A DNA stretch of 64,000 nt from the NCBI RefSeq assembly GCF_014384805.1, contig NZ_JACRSS010000003.1, positions 186,001 to 250,000 on the forward strand. The letters run 5' to 3'. This document shows positions 49,758 through 57,713 of this stretch, one piece after another. Below the pieces are notes generated by a model, which searched no databases, was not told where the DNA came from, and was given only the letters and a program-made list of their open reading frames with translations. The stretch's first letter is position 1. Every line of letters starts with the position of its first letter. The position numbers and the translations under genes were made by a program. Source of the stretch: Guopingia tenuis (lineage in GTDB: Bacteria; Bacillota; Clostridia; Christensenellales; Christensenellaceae).

Positions 49758-50663
49758 TCAGGAGCCCAGCAGAAGCTCATAGGCCTTCTGCTCCTTAATC
49801 ACCACCAAAAGGTCGCAGGCCGTTCCCGTTGTGATGTCCAGGTCGTTCCCCTTGGCATTCGACCACCGGGCCGCATTTTTGGCATCACCCTTGGAGGCGT
49901 CGACGGCAATGGAAACCCGCACTTCCACATTGTTTCCCTCCTCCATAACTTCCTGCACATACCGCAGATCTCCCACAGCCGCCAAAATATCCCCTTCGGT
50001 GACCGGATATTCTCCGACCTCCGTGATATAGCCGTTCATATAGCCCACCTCTTCCCGGTTGGCATAAGACGGACATGCCTGAACCTCCATGCCCTTTTCC
50101 AGCCGTTTGGCCGTATCCTGGGGCACATAGCAGAGAATTTCATAGGTGTTGGTACCCTCTTCCATGCGGGCCAGGCTGGCAACCGCGTCCCCCGCGTTTA
50201 CCATGTCTCCCAGATGCTTGGCATCCAGCACCACGCCATAGACCTCGGAGCGGATCACGCTGGCATCCATCAGCTCCTGTTGTTTCGCCGCAATGGCGGC
50301 CTCGTCCGGCTCCGCCGCATTTTTCAGGCTCTCGAGTTCGGCGGCCAGCTCCGTCTGCTCCACCACCGCCAGGATATCATGGGGCTCCACAAAATCCCCC
50401 ACTTCCACCCGCATATCCTGAATGCGGCCGCTTTCCCGGGCCTCGGCCGCGACAGTTCCGTCGCCCGGGAACACCACGCCCCGGATATCCAATGTATCCG
50501 GGATCGTCCCCACGGCAAACCATACCACAGCCGCTACCACGACTGCTAGAAACGCGATGAGTACGCTCCATATCCCCGGATGTGTCACCTTGATATATTC
50601 ATCCAGCCGCTCCGGGGAAGAAACCGACTCCAGCGACCTTTTTCGGAATAAATCTTTCTTCAT
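49758..50663 (-). CDS. NHLP-system secretion protein, HlyD-like
   Basis: A 301-residue membrane-fusion-type adaptor. The N terminus LFRKRSLESVSSPERLDEYI followed by KVTHPGIWSVLIAFLAVVVA (one membrane span) is characteristic of NHLP secretion proteins. A lipoyl-like half-motif (RIQDMRVEVGDFVEPHDILA), a short helical hairpin and a beta domain follow. It heads the export operon just upstream of the C39 exporter. Confidence 0.88.
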   Translation of the reverse strand: MKKDLFRKRSLESVSSPERLDEYIKVTHPGIWSVLIAFLAVVVAAVVWFAVGTIPDTLDIRGVVFPGDGTVAAEARESGRIQDMRVEVGDFVEPHDILAVVEQTELAAELESLKNAAEPDEAAIAAKQQELMDASVIRSEVYGVVLDAKHLGDMVNAGDAVASLARMEEGTNTYEILCYVPQDTAKRLEKGMEVQACPSYANREEVGYMNGYITEVGEYPVTEGDILAAVGDLRYVQEVMEEGNNVEVRVSIAVDASKGDAKNAARWSNAKGNDLDITTGTACDLLVVIKEQKAYELLLGS

Positions 50664-50678
50664 CTTTCTCTCTCCATG

Positions 50679-50715
50679 AAAAAATGGCGATGCCTATTTG
50701 CAGACCCCGCCATTT
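50679..50715 (-). terminator. terminator between the sigma factor and export genes
   Basis: AAATGGCG (50682-50689) pairs with CGCCATTT (50708-50715) and is followed on the minus strand by more T. The stem covers the last codon of the sigma gene, so some readthrough into the export genes is possible. Confidence 0.65.
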
Positions 50716-51232
50716 ACAATTCCCGCAGCTCATCGGTTTGCAGCTTCTTTAGCGTCCGGCCTAAAACCGTTCCCACGGTACTTTCCTTCATTTGAAGCAG
50801 CTTTGCAATCTCCCGGTTGGTATATCCTTCAAAAAAACGATAGTAGACGATCAGCCGCTCCCGCTCCTTGAGCTTCTGCAGTTCCCGGTAGAGAGCCTGT
50901 CGTTTGGGCGACGCGATGCGCTCCAGCTGTTCTTCAAAGTCCACCGACGGCTCATAGCCCGTCTCCTCGTCATCCAGCGAGGTTTCGATTTTCCGGGAAC
51001 GATAGAAATCGATGAGCGTATTCTGGGCAATTCGATAGATCCAGGTTTTCAGCTTTGCCTTTCCCTCGTCAAAACGGTCCAGATTTTTCGCCACCTTGAA
51101 AAACACTTCGCTTACCAGATCTTCCGTATCCTCCCGGGAAAGCAGGCGGTAAAAAATAAAGTTATAGATTTTTGGAAAATATTCCGCATAAATTTTCTCA
51201 AAATTCAGTGGCGAAAATGTTTCTTTGTGCAT
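50714..51232 (-). CDS. ECF-like sigma-70 family factor of the peptide export locus
   Basis: A 172-residue sigma factor. Region 2 is FEKIYAEYFPKIYNFIFYRL with DTEDLVSEVFFKVAKNL and LKTWIYRIAQNTLIDFYRSR; region 4 is LKERERLIVYYRFFEGYTNR then EIAKLLQMKESTVGTVLGRT. There is no anti-sigma gene beside it. The start at 51232 (GGGGTAGACGG upstream) is chosen over a GTG 21 nt earlier; this is uncertain. It probably drives the secretion operon and the precursor genes. Confidence 0.87.
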   Translation of the reverse strand: MHKETFSPLNFEKIYAEYFPKIYNFIFYRLLSREDTEDLVSEVFFKVAKNLDRFDEGKAKLKTWIYRIAQNTLIDFYRSRKIETSLDDEETGYEPSVDFEEQLERIASPKRQALYRELQKLKERERLIVYYRFFEGYTNREIAKLLQMKESTVGTVLGRTLKKLQTDELREL

Positions 51233-51328
51233 TCCGTCTACCCCGGGATCCACGCCCAGCTTTTCAATGAAATAGGAATGTATAAAAATACACTCGGTTT
51301 AAGTATTCAAAGTTGTTCTTATTATAAT

Positions 51329-51360
51329 AAAAAATATTCCAACATTCAAGCTGGAATATT
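51329..51360 (-). terminator. terminator of the small leader-like gene
   Basis: AATATTCCA (51333-51341) pairs with TGGAATATT (51352-51360), followed on the minus strand by six T. It isolates the gene at 51390 from the sigma gene. Confidence 0.8.
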
Positions 51361-51389
51361 TGGCCTGTTTTCACATGCTTCAAAAAGCA

Positions 51390-51614
51390 TCATGACTCCC
51401 CTTTTTCCTTCGCGTTCTTCCCGCGGAAAAAATCCTCCTTCCGCGGCGCACCCGCGGCATTCACAAAGGTAAGCTCCTCCTCATCAAGGGCCTGAAGCTT
51501 TTCTTTTTGTATTTTGCTTAAAAGCCGTTCTCCAAAATCCGTATCTAGAGAAAAATCCGCTTCCGCCAAAGCCTCTCTCTTCCCATGCAAAGGAACCAAC
51601 CGCTGCCGTTTCAT
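51390..51614 (-). CDS. small protein with leader-like LDEEEL...NAAG segment (possible third precursor)
   Basis: A 74-residue charged protein, MKRQRLVPLHGKREALAEAD onward. KLQALDEEELTFVNAAG (about residues 39-55) resembles the E/L-rich end of exported-peptide leaders, with Ala-Gly instead of Gly-Gly, leaving a 19-residue basic tail (APRKEDFFRGKNAKEKGES). The ribosome binding site GGGGGAGATGAA is strong and a terminator follows, so it is expressed alone. It could be a precursor, a regulator or an immunity factor; I do not recognise a family. Confidence 0.6.
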   Translation of the reverse strand: MKRQRLVPLHGKREALAEADFSLDTDFGERLLSKIQKEKLQALDEEELTFVNAAGAPRKEDFFRGKNAKEKGES

Positions 51615-51775
51615 TTCATCTCCCCCTCTTCCGGCATATTCCGCCTTATACTTTTTATAAGTAAATACGATGTATTTTTCGAAATATCTCAAAAAAATTG
51701 AAATTTTGAAAAAAATAAGCTGTCGGGAAAATCATCTCGCATATAATAACAGATATCCAGAAAGAGCATACAAAA

Positions 51776-52040
51776 ATGGCGGAAATTCGCAAAAAAATGG
51801 ATAGCGAGCGGCAAGAAACGGAATCTCTCCGGCGTTCAGAATCTTTCGGACGATGCGCTAGGGAACGTAGACGGCGGCATCAAAATCTATACAAAATCTC
51901 TTTGGTATGGACCGGGTTATCTGGTCTGCGGCAGTTGCGGCAGTAAAAGTTGGACGATCATCGGCGCGCGGGAACCAAATCGGCTACAGTTGCGCTGCGA
52001 TAAATGCGGAAGAATTTCGCGGGAAAAGATCAACACCTGA
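51776..52040 (+). pseudogene. frameshifted second zinc-ribbon precursor peptide
   Basis: The ATG at 51776 (AGAAAGAG upstream) opens MAEIRKKMDSERQE, but the homologous region is one base out of phase. It reads NLSGVQNLSDDALGNVDGG, then core VCGSCGSKSWTIIG and LRCDKCGRISREKINT, ending at 52040. This aligns with the intact peptide at 43982-44212 (LSEEELQEAAGG, CGKCG, RCKKCG). A single-base difference near 51825 separates the start from the rest, so it is a decayed copy unless the base is a sequencing error or frameshifting occurs. Confidence 0.72.
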
Positions 52041-52060
52041 TCGACCAAAAACGCTTCTAT

Positions 52061-52093
52061 AAAAAAACACGGAATAAAAACCGTGCTTTTTTT
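52061..52093 (+). terminator. terminator after the second precursor
   Basis: CACGG (52068-52072) pairs with CCGTG (52081-52085) within longer A-run/T-run flanks, ending in seven T, 20 bp after the stop at 52040. Confidence 0.75.
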
Positions 52094-52131
52094 CGTGCCG
52101 GGCGCATATAGTTTGAGGGAGGTGATCCATC

Positions 52132-52590
52132 ATGACAGAATTTTGCTATGGCCGTCCGGTTGCCATTGCCCGGCTCCAGGGAGGCCCGGAAGCCCCGCGC
52201 CTTTCCGGCACGGTGACCTTCTTCCCCGCCGACACGGGCACCATTGTCGTCGCCGATGTGGCTGGGCTTCCCGTGGGAAACGGTCCCTGTGCTTCCGGTG
52301 TTTTTGGCTTCCATATCCATGAGGGAACCGCCTGCACCGGCGAGGAATTTGCAGATACCGGCGGCCACTTTAATCCCGGCGGTTGCCCGCATCCCTATCA
52401 CGCCGGGGATCTGCCGCCCCTCTTTTCCAGCAATGGGCAGGCGTATATGGCCGTGCTCTCCGGGCGCTTCCGCATCCCGGAGGTTCTTGGCCGCACAGTC
52501 GTCATTCACAGCGGGTCGGACGATTTCACCACCCAGCCCGCGGGCAATTCCGGCAAAAAAATCGCCTGCGGCGTCATCCGGAAAGTATAA
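52132..52590 (+). CDS. sodC: Cu/Zn superoxide dismutase family protein
   Basis: A 152-residue dismutase-like protein. Metal ligands are present: FGFHIHEGTACTG (two His), GGHFNPGGCPHPYHAGDLPP (His cluster and Asp) and VVIHSGSDDFTTQPAGNSG, with the disulfide Cys pair and the catalytic Arg replaced by the Lys-rich GKKIACGVI end. No signal peptide is seen, so unlike the periplasmic enzymes it should stay in the cytoplasm. GGAGGTGATCCATC precedes the start. It is a single-gene unit with a terminator after it. Confidence 0.88.
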   Translation: MTEFCYGRPVAIARLQGGPEAPRLSGTVTFFPADTGTIVVADVAGLPVGNGPCASGVFGFHIHEGTACTGEEFADTGGHFNPGGCPHPYHAGDLPPLFSSNGQAYMAVLSGRFRIPEVLGRTVVIHSGSDDFTTQPAGNSGKKIACGVIRKV

Positions 52591-52596
52591 AACGGC

Positions 52597-52636
52597 AAAA
52601 AAGACCCTTTCCTCCTGAGGAAAAGGTCTTTTTTAT
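52597..52636 (+). terminator. bidirectional terminator after sodC
   Basis: A long stem (AAAAAAGACC with GGTCTTTTTT and extension) around a short loop, 6 bp after the sodC stop; the minus-strand res gene ends at 52732 and could use it too. Confidence 0.88.
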
Positions 52637-52731
52637 CTGGTATTTCGCGTCAGGCTTGGGACAATCACTTCCGGGGTGCATCCATCCATGGAATCGCTGT
52701 TTTTAATAAAGGGCGGCCGGAGGGCGCCGCA

Positions 52732-55700
52732 TCATTCCCGCAATCCCATCCGGCTGCACAGCTCCTCAACGCTGGCCGCCGTGCAGAACCTTATCTTCCC
52801 CCCGGGCATTCCGGAAAAGAACTTCTTTGCGCAGCAAAACCGGGCCGCCTGCACCGGCGGTATCTCCAGCACCTCCCCTGCGCTTCCTGTTTCCACAACC
52901 GCAAAAACAAGCTGCCCTGTTTTCTTTTGAAACACAATGGCCCAGTCTGGTGTATATCCCCCCACCGGCGTCGGGATGGATATCTGCTCCGGCAGCTTCG
53001 CATACGCCAGCACTTCCGGCGCCGCATCCAGATCCTCTGCAAACCGCCGTTCTCGTGCGCTGTCCAAAAAGACATAATCCTGCACAGCCTTTTTGGCACG
53101 GTATGCTCCCTCCAGGCTCCGGGGCATCCCCTGCGTGAACACCGCGCTGTCATATGTATCCGTCAGCGGATGATAGGCTATGCCCTCCGCCGCCAAAGCG
53201 GCCTTGATTTCCAGAACCTTCGGAACCGCCCGCGCGATAAATTCTTCGGGGTTATTCCGGAATAAGGCGAGCTTTTCCGGCAAAAGCCCTTGCAATATTG
53301 CCGCCGCCGTCCGGCGGGTCAGGGCAGCGCCTCCGGCAATTCGGCCCACCAGATCATAGGCAGTCCGGCTGTTTTTGCCGTATTCCAGCGCCCGCACCTG
53401 CGTTTTGCCGCGTTCAAAGGATCGATCCCCCTCCGCCTTTTGCCTTCCCGTAACCGCCCTATACTGCGGCTTTGCAACCTGCAACTTTTGGTTGAGATGC
53501 GCCGCCGCTTTACGAATCAGCTCCCGGCTGTCAAAAGAAATGGTATACGCATAGGTATGGCGGAGCTGTTCCCAGAGGGGCCGGAAATTTTCAAAGTTTT
53601 CATTGAGCGGGTTTTCCCAGAGCTTGGTTTCGCGCCCATCGCCAATCATACCCTCCAGCGCGTCCTCATCCATCGCCGCCACCAGCGCATGAATCCCTTC
53701 GGCCAGGGCGTTCAGCTCTCCCGGTAGAGGGGCCAGCGCATGCCGGGCCGCGGCCTCCCGGTAAATGTCCGTCACCTGGCATGCGGCATCGATATAGCCG
53801 TTTTGCAGAAGATATTTCTCGATCCGTCCGGCCATCCCTTCGTTTATCCGGATCGGGTGATCCCCCGCCAGTATCGATTTCCCTTTGAAATATGCCTGGG
53901 CAGCGGCCGGGCGCCGGTCATACAGCGCCTCTCGGATATCCGACTGCAGCGCCGCAGCAAAACTCCGATAGCTTTCGCTGGCGATTACCGTGAGCACATT
54001 GATCTCATGCACCGCTTCCCCGCAGCTCTCGCTGTCCATGCGGTCGCCATTCTGGTTGACGCAGAGGCGCAGCCCCCGCCCCACCTCCTGGCGCTTGGCG
54101 GTCTGGCTGTCGGAATCCTTGAGAGTGCAGATCTGAAAGACGTTGGGATTGTCCCACCCTTCCCGCAGGGCGGAATGGGAAAAGAGAAACCGCGTAGGCT
54201 CGGAAAAGCTGAGCAGACGCTCCTTGTCCTTCAGAATGAGGTCATAGGCGGAGACGTCATCGGAAAACTCGCTTCCCCGGCCCGGGCGGCTGTCGATGCT
54301 CCTCCCCGTCCTTTTGTCGATGCTGAAATATCCGGCATGGGCCGCCGCAGCGTCGCCGCAGACCGTCCGCAGATACCGCTGATAGGGGGTATCTTCCGGC
54401 CGGAGTCTTTCTTTCCAAATGCTTTTATACTCCTCTTCAAAAATCTTTCCGTATTCGCCCAATACGGCATGTCCCTCCGCGTCGTAGTCCCGATATTTGG
54501 CGACCTCGTCGATAAAAAAGAGGGAAAGGGGTTTGACGCCCATGTTGAAGAGCTTTTCCTCCTTCTCAAAATGCGAAAGGATGGTTTCCCGAATCTGAAT
54601 GCGCCGCATGTCCCTGGGAGATACGTCTCCCACCGCTTCGCCCGCCCGAAGCTTCGTGCCGTCCGTAAAGACTGCGGTTCCCCGGGCCGGGTCAATTTCC
54701 GAGAGGACAAGCCCCTTATACTGCTCCATCCCTCCGGATTTGCGATATAGGCTGTCTCCGGGGCCAAGGATGCGGGTTTCCCGGCGGATGGCTCCCGAAC
54801 GGCGTATTTCCATCTCTATCCGGGCCTGCGGCGGCTTGCTCTTGGAAAGCAGAATCTGCTCCAAATAGAGGTATCCGTCCGCTCCCCGGAGGCCACCTAC
54901 CTCCAGCCCCTTCACCTCGATTTTTTTTACCAGCCTCTTTTGAAAGGCATCCAGTGCATCCAGTACATAGATAAGGTTATGCTTCTCCCGATGGGTGGCC
55001 GAATAGTTGAGGGAAAAGAGGGGATTGAAGTTTTCCAATGCCCGGCGGGTCACCGCTCCCCCCATTTTCTGCGGCTCATCAAGAATCAGAATGGGGCGGC
55101 AGGCCCGGATCACATCGATGGGACGCCGGGAACAAAATTCCTCCCGGCCGGCATAGATGATCCGCGCCTCCTTGCTCCGCCCATTCTCTTTCCAGGAGGA
55201 GGCAAATGCCTGGGTATTGATAATCATTACGTTGATGCCCGGGCTTCCCGCAAAGAGATCCAGCTGGTTCAGCCTGGCGCTGTCGTATACAAAAAAGCGG
55301 GCCTTTTTCCCATAAAGCTCCATAAAATGGTCCGCGGTGATCTCCATGGATTTCCGGACGCCCTCCCGGATGGCGATGCTGGGCACAACGACGATAAACC
55401 GGCTCCATCCATACCGCCGGTTCAGCTCAAACATCGTGCGGATATAGACATAGGTCTTGCCCGTTCCGGTTTCCATATCGATATCCAGGCTGCACCGGCC
55501 CAGCCCCCTTTTCAGGGCATGCGAGCCGTGGATGCCGTTTTCGCTCTGCACGGCCTGAATATTTGCCAAAAGCTGTTCATCCGAAAGCTCCACGCTCCTG
55601 TTTGCAAATCCGCCGTCCTCATCAGCCCCATAAAGACCGGCTTCCCCGCCGGCATAGCGCGGCGGTTCCTGGCAGCTCTGCCCCGCAAAAACCCGGACTG

Positions 55701-55755
55701 CTGCCGCCACGGCATCGGCCTGATAGGGCTGCTGCTTAAATTGAAATTTCATCAC
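52732..55755 (-). CDS. res: type III restriction endonuclease, Res subunit
   Basis: A 1007-residue helicase-nuclease. SF2 motor: Walker A DMETGTGKTYVYIRTMFELN, Walker B LILDEPQKMGG, motif III FSLNYSATHREK and motif VI QEVGRGLRLCV with REGWDNPNVFQ. The C-terminal nuclease region reads YTPDWAIVFQKKTGQLVFAV, then VETGS; the usual E-x-K Lys is not found, so cleavage may be lost. Its start overlaps the mod stop by 4 bp. With Mod it would cut DNA between two unmodified head-to-head sites in a helicase-dependent way. Confidence 0.93.
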   Translation of the reverse strand: MMKFQFKQQPYQADAVAAAVRVFAGQSCQEPPRYAGGEAGLYGADEDGGFANRSVELSDEQLLANIQAVQSENGIHGSHALKRGLGRCSLDIDMETGTGKTYVYIRTMFELNRRYGWSRFIVVVPSIAIREGVRKSMEITADHFMELYGKKARFFVYDSARLNQLDLFAGSPGINVMIINTQAFASSWKENGRSKEARIIYAGREEFCSRRPIDVIRACRPILILDEPQKMGGAVTRRALENFNPLFSLNYSATHREKHNLIYVLDALDAFQKRLVKKIEVKGLEVGGLRGADGYLYLEQILLSKSKPPQARIEMEIRRSGAIRRETRILGPGDSLYRKSGGMEQYKGLVLSEIDPARGTAVFTDGTKLRAGEAVGDVSPRDMRRIQIRETILSHFEKEEKLFNMGVKPLSLFFIDEVAKYRDYDAEGHAVLGEYGKIFEEEYKSIWKERLRPEDTPYQRYLRTVCGDAAAAHAGYFSIDKRTGRSIDSRPGRGSEFSDDVSAYDLILKDKERLLSFSEPTRFLFSHSALREGWDNPNVFQICTLKDSDSQTAKRQEVGRGLRLCVNQNGDRMDSESCGEAVHEINVLTVIASESYRSFAAALQSDIREALYDRRPAAAQAYFKGKSILAGDHPIRINEGMAGRIEKYLLQNGYIDAACQVTDIYREAAARHALAPLPGELNALAEGIHALVAAMDEDALEGMIGDGRETKLWENPLNENFENFRPLWEQLRHTYAYTISFDSRELIRKAAAHLNQKLQVAKPQYRAVTGRQKAEGDRSFERGKTQVRALEYGKNSRTAYDLVGRIAGGAALTRRTAAAILQGLLPEKLALFRNNPEEFIARAVPKVLEIKAALAAEGIAYHPLTDTYDSAVFTQGMPRSLEGAYRAKKAVQDYVFLDSARERRFAEDLDAAPEVLAYAKLPEQISIPTPVGGYTPDWAIVFQKKTGQLVFAVVETGSAGEVLEIPPVQAARFCCAKKFFSGMPGGKIRFCTAASVEELCSRMGLRE

Positions 55756-57713
55756 AGCACCTTTCTGACCGTCTGGGGGCTATAGGCCGCAAAGATCTGC
55801 TCAAAATTGGCAGCGACGCTGTCGCTGGCCATAGAGCTGTCCCGCAGGACGAAATGCCGCGGCCGCTTCCCGGCGATCTCGCGGATGGCTTCTTCGGTGA
55901 CATCCGCATCAAAACAGGCCATAAGCTCTCCCTCCGCGACGGTGAACACCCGTTTGCCCGCCACGGTGCTTTCCTCAATTTTGCTGGAAAGCAGGATGCC
56001 CAGTTCCAGCATCACCTGGAACAGCAGGTCCTCCGGCGTCCGGTCCTCCTTGATGTTGTCGGCAACGGAATCCAGCAGGCCGGGTTCATAGGCATCGGGA
56101 GTGTAATAGACGTCTTTCATATTGGTGGTATCCAGCTTCAAAACCCGGAAGCCGCGGTCCAAATCCCCCTCGATGTGTTCCGCCGTCCGGCGGATCCGTT
56201 CCTTTCCCGCCTCGCAAATGTTGGAAAATCCCCGGCGCCCCAGCGGCGAATTTTTCCCGCACGCTTCGGGCAGCTGCACCATGATATACCGGCGCCTGCC
56301 CCCGTCCTCTGCATTTGCCAGCATTACGCCATGGGCCACAGTCCCGGAGCCGGAAAAGAAATCCATTACGATATCCTCCCCCGAAGTGAAGGCCAGAATA
56401 TGCTCCCGGCAGATCTCCGCCGCCTTAGGCGTGTCAAACGGGACGCCGATTCCGCTGAGAAAGGCGGTGTCGCTGCCGCCGTAATACAGCAGCGATGGGA
56501 TGTTCTCATAGAGATTTTCTTTCAAAAGATATTTGCTGTTGGGAATGGTCGTCTCGTCCTTTCCGAAAAGAATCTGCCCCGCCTTCTGCATCCTCTGCAT
56601 GGTGGCGGAAGGGTTCCGCCATCCCCGTTCGGGAACCGGGCAGGGCTTGCCTGTGACAGGATGAATGAGCGGGACGAAATAGTCCTCCGGCGCCTTCTGC
56701 TTGTTGGGCCATGCCATGGAAACCGCCCGGTATACGTCGCCGTTTTCATCGATTTTATGATAGGCCCTCTCCCCGCCGGAAAAATCCGGCTGGCTCCGCA
56801 TCCATATGCCGAAATCCCGGTTGGCGTCTTCCAGGGTATAGGATTTTGACAGCTTTGCATAGAGCTGCCCCGCCTTTTTCAAAATCGCCGCAGCATTTTT
56901 CTTGGGCCGCTGCAGCCGGTTGTTTGCCAGAAACGGCTCCTTTTCCTTGGCGTATACCAGAATATATTCATGCTGGCAGGAAATCCCCTGGGCATCCCCC
57001 TTGGGGTTTCTCTTATCCCAGACGATCGTCCCCAGGTCGTTCCTTTCTCCAAAAATCTCCTGGCAGATCTTTTGCAGGTTGGCGATTTCGTGTTCGTCCA
57101 TGTTGATGAGAATGGCGCCGTCCTCCGCCAGCAAGTCCCGGGCCAGCTTCAGCCGCGGGTATATCATATTCAGCCAATCCGAATGGAACCGGCCGCTGCT
57201 CTCGTTGTTCCGGCGGAGATCAAACAACAGGTTTCCCTCCGCATCGTGCTGCCCGCTGGCCTCGGCAAAAGCGCCGTATTCCATGGCGAAGTCGTCATGA
57301 TAGACAAAGCTGTCCCGGCCGGTGTTATAGGGCGGATCGATATAGATCATCTTCACCTTGCCCAGATAGGTTTCCCGCAGCAGCTTGAGCACATCCAGAT
57401 TATCCCCCTCGATATAAAGGTTTTCCGTGCTGTCGAAATCCACGCTCTCCTGCCGGCAGGGGCGCAGAGTCATAGCCGCCGGAGTATTCGCGAGCAGAAT
57501 GGATCGCTTCTTGCCCGGCCAGGTGAACTGATACCGCTCCTCCCCTTCCTGAAGGACGGGAGAAAGCTCCTGGCGGAGCATAGCAAAATCTATGCCGTAT
57601 TCCATGGCGCCGTTTTCCCCTTGCCGCTCCACCAGACAGCCGGGAAACAGCTCTCCCAGTTTCTTTATATTTTCTTCTATTTTGCTGACCGAATGCATCC
57701 TCAGCCTGTCCAT
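55752..57713 (-). CDS. mod: type III DNA methyltransferase, Mod subunit
   Basis: A 653-residue beta-class N6-adenine methyltransferase: motif IV IYIDPPYNTGRDSFVYHDDF at about residue 125 comes before motif I DFFSGSGTVAHGVMLANAED at about 455. The region between, which sets sequence specificity, has no repeats that would indicate phase variation. The start at 57713 follows CGGAGGAGCATAG and abuts the stop of the gene upstream. It modifies one strand of the recognition site and gives Res its target. Confidence 0.94.
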   Translation of the reverse strand: MDRLRMHSVSKIEENIKKLGELFPGCLVERQGENGAMEYGIDFAMLRQELSPVLQEGEERYQFTWPGKKRSILLANTPAAMTLRPCRQESVDFDSTENLYIEGDNLDVLKLLRETYLGKVKMIYIDPPYNTGRDSFVYHDDFAMEYGAFAEASGQHDAEGNLLFDLRRNNESSGRFHSDWLNMIYPRLKLARDLLAEDGAILINMDEHEIANLQKICQEIFGERNDLGTIVWDKRNPKGDAQGISCQHEYILVYAKEKEPFLANNRLQRPKKNAAAILKKAGQLYAKLSKSYTLEDANRDFGIWMRSQPDFSGGERAYHKIDENGDVYRAVSMAWPNKQKAPEDYFVPLIHPVTGKPCPVPERGWRNPSATMQRMQKAGQILFGKDETTIPNSKYLLKENLYENIPSLLYYGGSDTAFLSGIGVPFDTPKAAEICREHILAFTSGEDIVMDFFSGSGTVAHGVMLANAEDGGRRRYIMVQLPEACGKNSPLGRRGFSNICEAGKERIRRTAEHIEGDLDRGFRVLKLDTTNMKDVYYTPDAYEPGLLDSVADNIKEDRTPEDLLFQVMLELGILLSSKIEESTVAGKRVFTVAEGELMACFDADVTEEAIREIAGKRPRHFVLRDSSMASDSVAANFEQIFAAYSPQTVRKVL

